A DNA stretch of 64,000 nucleotides from Sphaerosporella brunnea. Its lineage: Eukaryota; Ascomycota; Pezizomycetes; Pezizales; Pyronemataceae. The stretch spans positions 37,697-101,696 of the forward strand of contig VXIS01000163.1 of assembly GCA_008704415.1 (NCBI GenBank), in the 5' to 3' direction. The position numbers and the translations under genes are program-made. Below, piece after piece: positions 31,856 to 41,700 of this stretch (the stretch's first letter is position 1; each line of letters begins with the position of its first letter). The notes under the pieces were generated by a model. The model was not told the origin of the DNA, did no database searches, and was given only the letters and a program-made list of their open reading frames with translations.

Positions 31856-33237
31856 ATGGATTTGACTGGATTCTCGCAGAACGATGGTGGCGCTCCCACT
31901 GAAGCTAACCAGGTGCGCTCATTTCCTTCTATATCGCCGTGTCTAGGCCTAACCGACAATCAATCAAAAGCAGCGCAACACCGAAGCTGAAGGACCCGCC
32001 GCCGCAGGGCTTGCTTACAATCTGGAACTGATTGTAATTCATCCCCTCTCTCTGCACCGAATGTGTTTGTCCACAGCGCTAACAGCTTGCTCAGGAAGAT
32101 GCCTTAGTCAGGGCGCTGGTGAGTCGTCATCGCACTACCGGCCGCTTCAGATATTAATGAACCGCAGGCCTTGAGATACCTCGTGGAGGTTCTTCATCCT
32201 CGGGCGCTTGCACAGTATGAGGCCTTCGGGGAGGTCGATCCCGAGATCGCCGCACGCGTAGCATGTTTTGAGGCGGCTTGCTTTCGGTATCACCCTATAA
32301 ACGCTTCCAGGATTCAGCTTTCCACTGAGGAGCTGGATGATACCATGCCTGCGCTCGCGGTAGGTCCCCTGTCCAATCAGAGTTTCTCGTCGCAGCTCCT
32401 GATGAAGTGGGCCCAGGAACTATTGCTAGCCTCACTTTCCACTAAGGAGCTGGATGCTGCCATGTCTGCGCTCGCGGTAGGTCCCCTGTCCAATCAGAGT
32501 TTCTCGTCGCAGCCCTGATGAAGTGGGCCCAGGAACAATTGCTAGTCTCAATCACGGCACAAGCGCCTGTTCATGACACGCTGTCTACTGCTGCTCTCGA
32601 CATGGGAGGTGCCTCCGCCGTCGCCTCACGCAAGCCCAGGTACGAGTTTTCCATCTTAAGGTCCAGCCGGAGCTCTTCTGGGGCGGATGTAGAACCCCCT
32701 TCACCCCTGCTTCAGGCCATTAGAGAGTATCTTAAGGACAGACAAAGCCCCTACTCATTCGTCTCCTCGGGTCAATCTACCAGCCCTCCTGCTGGTCACG
32801 CGGCGCCTACTGCTGGTGATGCGGCGCCTACTGCTGGTCACGCGGCGCCTACTGCTGGTGATGCGGCGCCTACTGCTGGTCACGCGGCGCCTACTGCTGG
32901 TGATGCGGCGCCTACTGCCGGTCACGCGGCGCCTACTGCTGGTCACGCGGCACCTACTGCTGCTCCTGGTCTTGGAGACCTCTTCATCCCTTCCTACTGG
33001 CCTGTTGTCCCGCCCGAGGCTACCCCCTCAATTGTCTGGTACTTCGGCACTCGCTTTGTGGATGCTGATGGTGATGAGTGGTGGATCTGCGGATACTGTG
33101 AGTGTTCAAACATCCACCGTGTCGAGTCACTGCTGACCAGTTCGTATCTAGGTGGGCACCAGATTGCCTGTCGCTCGCTGTCGCAGGCCTTGCCGCACCT
33201 TGAGAAGACGCACGGTTATGGGCTGAGCGAGTTGTGA
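31856..33237 (+). CDS. Orphan repeat protein with C-terminal BED-like finger, frame-disrupted
   Basis: Proposed exons are 31856-31912, 31974-32033, 32095-32118 and 32168 onward. The introns (61, 61, 49 bp) have CCTAACC, GCTAAC and ATTAATG branch sites. Exon 4 encodes LRYLVEVLHPRALAQYEAF and two copies of a 39-residue block (LSTEELDD...). The second copy lacks one base at about 32512 (CAGCTCCTG versus CAGCCCTG), which causes a stop at 32516. The downstream frame resumes at ATG 32518 in the shifted phase and runs to 33237. That part holds eight AG[HD]AAPT heptads, then WYFGTRF, W-I-C-G-Y-C, C-R-S-L and H-L-E-K-T-H-G. The ending matches the protein at 16080-16532. It is a pseudogene, a sequence error, or a gene with a further intron I could not find. 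Function is unknown, possibly DNA binding. Confidence 0.55.
32318..32550 (+). repeat. 117-bp direct duplication inside a gene
   Basis: Copies start at 32318 and 32435, each with CTTTCCACT, then GAGCTGGATG, then GCGCTCGCGGTAGGTCCCC, and so on. The first is 117 bp (39 codons). The second is 116 bp owing to the single-base deletion that breaks the frame. Confidence 0.9.
32791..32958 (+). repeat. 21-bp coding minisatellite, 8 copies
   Basis: The unit GCTGGTSAYGCGGCGCCTACT is repeated eight times. It encodes AGHAAPT and AGDAAPT alternately, giving a 42-bp higher-order period until the last two units. It keeps frame throughout and separates the N-terminal block from the finger. Confidence 0.95.
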
Positions 33238-33239
33238 TG

Positions 33240-35440
33240 GCGGTTGCGGGGGCTCTGACTGCTGATGTCGGAAGGGTTGAGCATGTGGGCATGTGTTCTG
33301 TGATTGTACAAAATTTAGACTTGCATGTCCCTCCTGCAAGAAGACGAATGCCGTGAATTTTGAGGAGGCCCCCCTCCGCGTAACCAAAAGCCATACCCAA
33401 AACAAATGAGGTACAACGTCGATTGGTGGTCACATCGTCAACCTTGCGGCCGCTGAAGATTTACGCGTAACAAATCCTCACTTCACGCCGTGCCTACCCC
33501 TAACCTCCACATCGACGCAGTCCACAATGAATGAATACGATGCTGTTTTCTTGATCGCGCTCTTCTTTTGGTCGGAAAGAGAGGAATTTTATTGCCTTTG
33601 AGGCGCTCGGCAAGGTCACTTAACACGCGCTTCCTTGTTGTCCAACCCTCGACACTCTACACCCTGGTGGGTGCTGTATCACTCCGCGTTTCGAACCGGA
33701 AACGAGAAGCCAATGATTGTGAGCACTGGCTTCAGTTATGAATCCTTTTTTATATTCGACATGGTGGTTTTGCGCGTCGCTGGGAAACGTGCCCTATCCA
33801 ACGCCAGGATATAAGTCCTGAAAGTACATCACGACTTCCATGGCGGTCGCTCGATGCTACAGGGAGCATTGGAACTTGTTCTTCATTACCTGAACAGCAC
33901 GATGTCAGAGGTCTCGTCGTGTCAAACATTCGCACTTGCACCGGCGGTTTGGTCATGATACACCGGGTTTGAACTTTCCATCTTAAGTGAAGCTTTACGC
34001 GATTTCCCCCGGCAAAAACCATCTGTCCAGAAAGTTCGAAACAGCGACATCATCGCCGCTCGGCTTCGGTCGTGATCGTTCGCCGCCGAATACGGACAGT
34101 AAACATGATGACAAACAAAAGACAAAGATAGGTGCAGGGTCTTTGCCATCTGAGTTTCGGCTTGCGGAAAACCCTTTAACTCCGTGAGGCTTCAGTTACA
34201 CCGCAGCTGTCCGTGGTAGGGGTCGATAATTACGGTTCGATTAGGCACGACTTAAGTTTAGGTCAACTTACACTTTAAATTACACCGCCTGAGACTGGTA
34301 TAACAGTTTCTGATAGTTTATAACGCTCACACTGTCTTAAAGCAATTCGGGCTAAGAAAAAAAAGTGGAATAGAGCATTCCCTAATGGCGGTCATGGTGG
34401 ATATGAAGCGGCCCTCCTACCGCAGACCATTCAAGCCAGCAAAATGCCTCGCCACCCAGGGCCTGAAATTCAGGCCAACTTTGAAATACGTGATGCGCAA
34501 AGGTAAGACCCTCCACCCGGTACCTCTTCGTACCCGCCGCCGCAAGTATCAGTGCCAACCCAAGTCCCCTGCACCGTGAACTAGCAGTTTGCCAAACACC
34601 GGAGCTGTCACAACTCTTTCCGTCGCCAAAGCCAGATCTGGAAGCCGGCAAACCCTGCGCTTAATTTCTGGGAATTGACACCCTTTGCACTAGACCTTGC
34701 GAGCTAGCACTGTAACTCTGTACCCTCGGAGCAGCCATTTGCTGTTGGATTTTCGGGGTTCGGTTCATCGATCACGGTGCGTCAGGCAATGCACCCGCTA
34801 GGACCGGATGGCAAATGATTTGTCCGAACCCCACGATATAAGGGAGAAATTATTATAGCGGGGCAAGCAGACACGCTATCCTACATCCATGTAAACAGGC
34901 GCATTCTGGATCGGTCCTTTAGGCACCCAAGTGGACTACCTAGAAATATAGTTGCTGGAGATTGCGCAGAAATTGAGAGGATCTGGAAGTGTGTAGTGTT
35001 GATTGATGAACTTCATGGGGTCGGCAAAGAGACAGAGTTCATGCCTAAACAAGGAGGCTCATGCTGTCTGCAGTCGGGTGGTAAACTACGAGGCAGCTCA
35101 CGCGCCACGGAAGTGAAGCAGAAGCACCTGGAGGTCGGAACTCCTAAGGTATCGCCTGAGGGTCGAATACCTAGTCTCCCAACCCAGTGAGTGATATCTC
35201 ATGACTCACTCTCGACATGCACAAACTTTGTCCAGTTTAAGCCCACTCCACCGACGTTAAAAATATGAATCATTTGCACCGGTAAAACAAACCTTCGAAA
35301 CATACTTTCGAAACATACAAGAGTCAGCCTTGCCAACGGACTTTCGTACCCTGAAACTTACCCCTGCAGCAACCCACCACCATCTCAACCACACCTCCTC
35401 ATCCCACCGCTACCGCCCATAACATTCAACATCTCTCAAA
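33240..35440. other. No recognisable gene
   Basis: Frames of up to about 137 codons exist antisense to the 3' end of the preceding gene and look like shadows. The last 100 bp (35340-35440) are C/A-rich and probably form the promoter and leader of the Nudix gene. Confidence 0.45.
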
Positions 35441-36313
35441 ATGCCGTTCAGGAGGCTCCCAAACGTCAACACCGGCTCTGGACAGCGCGCTTCCAATTCC
35501 GCCGCCACCGCCAACCAGCGCACACCGAACACCTCCGGCCAGCGCCCCTCCGCGCCGCCGCCCAACCGGCCTCTCCTCCCCGACCGCCTCCCCGTGTGCC
35601 AAAACTTCTTCAGCACGCGCTTCGTCTTCGCCGCGTCAACACTGAGCTACCACATCCCTTCGCGGCGGCTGCTGATAATCCACGACACCCAGCACCCGGG
35701 AACCTACCTGCTCCCCCGGGGGCGCAAGGACGTTGGCGAAACCATCGAGACATGCGCGATCCGCGAGACGCTCGAGGAGGGAGGCTACCGTGTTGAGCTG
35801 CTGCGCGGATACTGGAAGACGCGGCAGCCGTCTGGGCTCCCCGCGACGGCTAGGGACCGCGCTTGGCCGGAACCCCATTCCGAGCCGTTCTTTCTGAGCA
35901 TCGCCCCCCAGCTCATGTCGCTGAGAAGAGGCGGCATCGGAACGTATCTGAGCCATTTCTTCCTGGCGCAGATCCCCGAGCCCGCTCTGAGAGAGCCCGA
36001 CTATGGCGCCCACTTTGTCGGCAAGCATGAACTGGGGTATGACGGCATGCTAGTACCCGTGGAGCAAGCGGTCGGCTTGCTGAGTGGGGGCAGGCTTTTA
36101 ATGCGGGATCAGAGGCTGCTGTGGAAGGAGAATAGCCGGCCGTTTGAGATCGATGAGTTGGAGGGGGCAGATGACCACGTTGTTTGGGCGGTGTTGGCCA
36201 TTCTGGGGTGGCAGGAGGTGTTGAGGGTTAAGAGTGTGGAACGGGAGATTGCGGAGTACCAGCAGCGTCGCGAGGGTGATGATCAGGGGGAGCAGAGAGC
36301 TTCGAGCGTGTAG
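35441..36313 (+). CDS. Nudix hydrolase family protein, 290 aa
   Basis: Nudix enzymes hydrolyse nucleoside diphosphates linked to another moiety; the substrate cannot be inferred here. The Nudix box is complete at residues 94-116: Gly94, Glu100, Arg108-Glu109, Leu111, Glu112-Glu113, Gly115 (within GRKDVGE and RETLEEGGY), so metal-binding glutamates are present. The first ~50 residues are Pro/Ser/Asn-rich and likely disordered. No signal peptide is visible. The C-terminal part (about 130-260) contains a WPEPHSEPFF insertion and WAVLAILGW helix, typical of larger fungal Nudix proteins. The gene is intronless. Start is the first ATG after a CA-rich leader. High GC and good coding bias suggest a functional gene. 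Confidence 0.92.
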   Translation: MPFRRLPNVNTGSGQRASNSAATANQRTPNTSGQRPSAPPPNRPLLPDRLPVCQNFFSTRFVFAASTLSYHIPSRRLLIIHDTQHPGTYLLPRGRKDVGETIETCAIRETLEEGGYRVELLRGYWKTRQPSGLPATARDRAWPEPHSEPFFLSIAPQLMSLRRGGIGTYLSHFFLAQIPEPALREPDYGAHFVGKHELGYDGMLVPVEQAVGLLSGGRLLMRDQRLLWKENSRPFEIDELEGADDHVVWAVLAILGWQEVLRVKSVEREIAEYQQRREGDDQGEQRASSV

Positions 36314-37392
36314 GACCCTTCCGCGTGGGATTATACGTGATCCCGGAAGGCAAGCACTGGCATAAACCGTGAACTCGTAACGTGTAGATAGCATGTTTGA
36401 GTGTACATAGCCAGCCTTGAAAGATCAATGATCGCCTGCATAGCTACACCACTGCATACCGAGTTAGAACGTGAATAAACCATCAAATGTGAATGCGAGC
36501 CAGAGAAATACCAACTCATCACAACTCCCTTCTTCCGACGGTTTTCCGTAAGATTCTGAGTGGCGTCTATGCGGCCGCCGCCGGTAGTTGAGCTTCAGGC
36601 ATATAACAAGCCAGATGCGATCATACAGTATTTCTATCTACCTAGTGATGGACACGAGTTCTTTTCAGCTTAGAATTTGTGGCCAGTCGCTCGTCTTGGC
36701 TCATCCTCCGAGGAAGAAACAGGGAGCTGAAGTGTGAACGGCGAATGACAGCTCATGAAGCTCCGAAACATGAGTGATAGCCCCCGATCCATCAATCGCA
36801 ATCACCTTACATCAACCCAGGCCCAGCCCCAACCTCACCTCCCAGGAGTTGCCGCAAGCACTGCTTGCCACCGACGACGTGGTCATGCCGCAATTCGCTC
36901 GAGCACCGGATTAGATCGTGGCTGGCATGGCTAATCACCGCGCTTCATGCTCACAGGTTTTGAAGGCTGGTCGGCACTGGAACACGGTCCGGCAGTATAA
37001 TTTCCGCATTCGAATGTGCTTTCTTAGGCCGGCTCGTGTCCATCACTGTAGATTCTATCTCTCAGCAGCGGGAGGGGTGTTGCCGCATAGTGGCGGGTCC
37101 CCGAGAAGCGGGACCGTGGGTATTGTGAGGTGGAAAGATAATGGAAGAAGACGTGGCTGGCGATGGTCTCCCTCCTGCAGGGTGGGAGTGAAAACGTTCA
37201 ACACGATTTTGCAGCTGCAGCCAGAATTCTCAGAAATGCCTGCTCCTCCGTACAGCCACAGCAGCCAGCTTTGCTTCCTGCGGACTTGGAAGCGTACATT
37301 ATGTCTCGTCACAAAGCTTTCGCAAACAACGCCCACGCGACGGTATCAGAAACAGCATTCCAGCGCAGAACTTCCCCTCCATATCCTCCGCC
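36314..37392. other. No recognisable gene
   Basis: This is intergenic sequence between the 3' ends of the Nudix gene and the minus-strand membrane-protein gene. A plus-strand frame at 36918-37502 (194 codons) overlaps the latter antisense and looks spurious. Confidence 0.5.
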
Positions 37393-37696
37393 TCACACGA
37401 AAACCCAAAGCAGCAGATAAACTCCCAGCTGCAGCCCCACCACCACGTACGGCGCCCACCCGCCGAACAAGGCAGGTCCGTTTTCCAGCGCGAGCAGGGT
37501 GATCTCGATCGCGCACAGCACGAGCAGCGTCGCGTCGATCAGCGGCCCGAATCTGCCTTCAGACCGCGAGGTTAGCGCGCGAACGTCCTCACGGGCTTGA
37601 GCTGGGGGACTTACGGAGCTCGTCTTCGGTAAAGACTATGCCGAAGCCGCGGGGTCGCGGCGGGTGGAGCTCGGCGCGCGCGATGTCGATGTCCAT
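37393..37696 (-). CDS. Small two-exon membrane protein, 81 aa
   Basis: Exons 37696-37615 and 37556-37393 join in frame after removal of a 58-bp intron (GTAAGT donor, GCTAAC branch, AAG acceptor). The product begins MDIDIARAELHPPRPRGFGI. After the junction (DELRRFGPLIDATLLVLCAI) it has two hydrophobic segments, about residues 33-50 and 60-80, ending in an aromatic/hydrophobic tail. A longer in-frame start at 37795 exists, but its extra residues are low-complexity, so the MDID start is preferred. I do not recognise the family. The two hydrophobic helices suggest an integral membrane protein. It is divergent from the TPR gene at 37942 with about 245 bp between the start codons. Confidence 0.75.
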
Positions 37697-37941
37697 GGTG
37701 TGTGTGTGGCGTTGAAGGGCGGAGTGGCTCGGGGAAGTAATAAGAGTCGTTGAGTTAAGGTTTGAAAGCGTAGACTTTGGACCTGCCGGAGTCATTCGGC
37801 ATCACTCGGCTGTGACATACAACCACCCCCCTTCAACACCAGCTTGAACCTTCGCCTTCATCAAGCCATCTGTCTTCTTTCGTTCTCGATAATCCAGCAA
37901 CTCCGCACAATTAGACCACCACCGCCACCACCACCACCACG

Positions 37942-38775
37942 ATGCCCTCCTTCCGCAGAAACAAAGGCAGAGGCAAAACCGCCTCCCAGGAAATGGAAGC
38001 AGCCGCGAAAGCAGAGCTGGTCCGCAACGCCCCCTGGAACAAGCGCCACCGCCGCATCGCCTCCGACACCAGTGCCACCAGCGAGCCAGCCACCAGCAGC
38101 AACGCGCCGCGACCACGACCGCCGCTGCGCTCCGCCACCGCCGCAGCCCTCGGCCCCGCCAACCCGCGGCGTTTCGGCACCGGCAGCACCCCGCAGAAGC
38201 CGATGTCGGAGCTCATCGACGACCTCCTCCTCGCCGAGCACCAGCTCGACACGGGCAGCATCCCGTACTCGCTCAAGCTCTACTCGACCGCGCTGCAGAC
38301 GCCGCAGATACACTTCAACCAGGGGCAGATCCACCTCTTCCTCTGCGCGCCGTCGCTGGCGAAGCCGCATTTCGAGCGCTCGGTCGTGCTGGACGAGTTC
38401 TTTTGCGTGGGCTGGCTGATGCTCGGCGTCGTCGCGTTTAACGCCGGCGATTGGAGCATGGCGAAGACCTGCTGGGAAAAGGCGCTGAGGTGCTTTCGAG
38501 GGCGCAAGACCGTCGCTTATGAACAGCTCGGCCTAGCGTACACTGTGGTGTATGAGGAGGTGCTGTGGAATCGCGCCGCCGCGGAGAGGGCCCTGGTTGT
38601 CGGGAGTGCCGCTGGGGTTAGGCCCGCGGGTGCTCCGATGGGGGCGATTTTTAGAGTCCCTGGAAGGTGGGCCCGGTTGAGGGGAAAGAAGGTGGGGGAG
38701 GGAACGGATTGGGGATTCAGGGGCGAGGGCAGGATCGTCGGGCTTTGTGAGAGCATCTATGAGGTTCGGCGTTGA
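37942..38775 (+). CDS. p67phox/NoxR-like TPR protein, 277 aa
   Basis: In fungi NoxR (the p67phox counterpart) uses an N-terminal TPR domain to bind Rac and activate NADPH oxidases. Residues about 88-215 look like those repeats: IHFNQGQIHLFLCAPSLAKP, HFERSVVLDEFFCVGWLMLG, WSMAKTCWEKALRCFRG, YEQLGLAYTVVYEEVLWNRA. They are followed by PMGAIFRVP and a basic/Gly-rich segment resembling the activation segment after the TPRs. The first ~85 residues are basic and Ser/Pro/Ala-rich. The protein ends at 277, without the PB1 or SH3-type regions of full-length NoxR (about 500 aa or more), so it is a short relative, not NoxR itself. It is intronless with strong GC coding bias. Confidence is high that it is a TPR protein and moderate for the NoxR relationship. 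Confidence 0.7.
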   Translation: MPSFRRNKGRGKTASQEMEAAAKAELVRNAPWNKRHRRIASDTSATSEPATSSNAPRPRPPLRSATAAALGPANPRRFGTGSTPQKPMSELIDDLLLAEHQLDTGSIPYSLKLYSTALQTPQIHFNQGQIHLFLCAPSLAKPHFERSVVLDEFFCVGWLMLGVVAFNAGDWSMAKTCWEKALRCFRGRKTVAYEQLGLAYTVVYEEVLWNRAAAERALVVGSAAGVRPAGAPMGAIFRVPGRWARLRGKKVGEGTDWGFRGEGRIVGLCESIYEVRR

Positions 38776-41700
38776 ACGGGGCTCGTGACAGTGTTCTCGG
38801 TAGCCAGCCCAGTCGGGTTGCAATTGGGCTGTTTGTGCTGGGGCGTTTCGAACAATTTCAATTAATGTCCAGACCATAAATCTCTTTGCTCCTTTGAGAT
38901 AGATATGTGATGTGAGCGGCCTCGTTTTCGGCCGGCGATGGGGAATTCTTTTGCTCCTTCCGGGGAAGCAAATAGATACTGTCACGGCTGCATTTGAGGC
39001 TTTGCGGAGATCTCCAACGCAGTCATGGCTGTGGGGCATCAGCGCTCTTGGAGCTATCAACCGGTATGATTTTTATCGAAAAGTCTAAAGTTTTGTCTTT
39101 TGCAGTAACTTTGCGACTCACGCAATTCCAGTGATTCAGTCATATAACCGAACGGCATTCGCGCCTATTACTACTCTATATGTACGCAGCGAGGAGGGAG
39201 GATATGAGCTGTTCATTACTGGGAGAAGCGGTGAGTACCGCCGCTTATATTCCAGCCTATTCTACAGCTGTCTTTTGAAGTGAGCACAAACCAAATTTTA
39301 TCGATATCTTCCCGCAAGCATCATATTGTGCGCTCGCCGCAGCATATTTGCGTTCTTATGGGATAGCCGGTTACGCTGTTGACTGGTCAGATCCCCTGCC
39401 CAGGAAACGACCTGTTCTGCTGGAACTGCGAAGCAGGAGGCAGCACTGGCAGCATAATCTTTGGCTACCACTCTTGTTAAATACGCAGATTGCTGTCCCG
39501 CCATTCGAGCGAATCCCTTTACTTGTGTATTCTGGGTACCGCCAGATTCCGCTTTCAACAGCCGTTGTAATCGGTTCCTGCAGGGAGCAGGCCTTGCACC
39601 TGATTTCTGCGAGAGGAGGACCTCATCTGTGTCGGCAAAGATCAATGTATCTTCTTCGTCCATAGGCTGGAAACCTGGGACACTAGTGTGCAGAGGGGAG
39701 TTGCCTCGGAGCCCTGCTTAACTGTGGGTAGTGAGAGTACCGTTTCGAGACAGTCCTACCTCTTCCGATTGTATATAATATTCCTTAAAGTGATAAACAA
39801 TTGTGGGCTTTGCTTGCTCGCTTTCTTGCAATCGCAACCTCGCCAGCCCGGTCGTTTCAAGGACTTGAGCTTGAAACGTGGATCGAGTACAGTAGCAACT
39901 CGGGAAACTTGAATCGAGCTCTGCAGCGGATGCCGGATTAGGAACAACGCTATCAGACGTGTTGCTGATGGCGTACTAGTAGGCGAAGGGCAAGATTGTG
40001 GAGAAAGCCTGCAGATAGAGGCCTTTAAAAATCTCTCTTATCTATTGTGTGGGTATAATTTTTGATGGAGGGATACGACTTGAAAGGTTTAATTGCAAAA
40101 AAGTTGCGACTCACGAGATATCTGACAAAAAAGTTCGCCCCTTTCGTTCGAAATCCGGCGTTCATGCCCATCACTATGGAGTGAATAATCCCATCAAGAA
40201 CCATTTATACCCATCAGCCAACGTTTGTGCCACGGCGAATTTGACCTTCGAGTAGCCACCGCGTAAAAGCATTGTTCGATGAGCACAGAGCAATCGACAT
40301 AGATCGGCTTTTTCGTCACGCGTGCAGGGGTGAACAAATTACCACCGGATACGAACGGGGCTGTAGGGAACCTGCCGCCACGTCTCGATCGATTTCCGAT
40401 ACTCCGCCGGTGCATGCAATGCAGCTCGAGCAACGACGCGGGAAATGTGGATCCTCTGTTTGCGAGTCGTGACACCTCCACAATGCCTCGTAAGCCAAAC
40501 AAAGAACTGACTGCGTCTCGCCATCCATTGGCGCGATGAAAAACACGCTGTGAGCGTTTCGGTGTAATTCAAGGTAATCCTGTGAGCTCAGGCTGACGAG
40601 TGGTTGCCGAGGACGCGGCAAGCGCTCTGAGTTCACTTACTGCGGTCAAGACAGACCTCCCCACAACTTCAGCACTTGAAAGAGTGTTCGCCATACTTGC
40701 GGCATCTGCAGGGTGCCGGGCCGTCGACGCGACCAAGCCTGGAGCAGCGTCCACTACTAATGAGTCATTGATCCGCCTCCCAACCGAAGCAGTATCCAGA
40801 AGGAACCACCATGCAGCGGTGTCTGTGATGAAGCTTTTCGAATCATGCAGGGACCTTTTTTTCTTGAGAATCACGCTTGGAAGTTGAAGAACTCGTGTAT
40901 CCAGTCCTGGAAAGAGATCGTGGAAATGGTTCCAGAGCTGATTCGGCTTGCTTTGCGCGGCTTCCACACTCCCGGTCTCTATCACGCACTAGCACTGATT
41001 TCCCGGGTTTTCCGGGGAATTCAGTTCCCTCTGAGCGTTCCGTCTCTATCAGGAACTTGATTCATGACACTAAACGCAATCGCCTTTCCCCTGAAAAAGC
41101 AACCATGCTTTTTCCTTCATGCACAACAACCGCAGGGTGCTCGACCGCCACGCTGCAGGCGCTGCGAGCTTCAAAAACTGGCATAAATGCGACGACGATA
41201 CACTGTTGGAGGATGAGTTATTGTGGCTTGAAAGGCGCGAGAACGGTGTTGTCTTTTCACCGGACTGGGTTCAACGGGTGCCGCCGCAGTAATGTAGCGT
41301 TCGTGAGATTTTTGTTAATGGTCCCGGGCCTGCGCTGCTGGGTTCCTATCATGGTGTCAGTCCGCAGATTTCTCGGCGGTATGCGGTCGGTGTCAATAAA
41401 AACTCGCCTTGCACGCTACCGTTGCGGACAGATACCAGTCCATCCCTCCACCCGTGTGAGTGATGCCGGATGATCCGCCCACAGCTCCTGGCAGGTTTTT
41501 TCCCCGAAAACAAAAAAAAAGTCAGCAGTGTCTGCACCCAGCCGTTAGATGGTGCGGAGAGGCGGGCTTGAGGCAGCTGTGCAGTTGCGGTTCAAGAGAT
41601 AATTGTTCCATCCTTTAGAACCAGGCGATCCAAAAGCCATCAAACGAGTAAAAGCCCAGGAGCCGATAGCACAGCAACAATCCCTCTTGACCCCGCGAAT

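Noticed and set aside
32755..32946. Ser/Arg-rich 63-codon minus-strand frame (SSRRRVT repeats)
   Set aside because: It is the reverse-strand reading of the 21-bp coding repeat of the plus-strand gene, not an SR protein.
37861..38370. 169-codon and 121-codon minus-strand frames over the NoxR-like gene
   Set aside because: Antisense shadows of a GC-rich coding region; Arg/Gly/Val-rich with poly-Val/Gly from CCACCA repeats.
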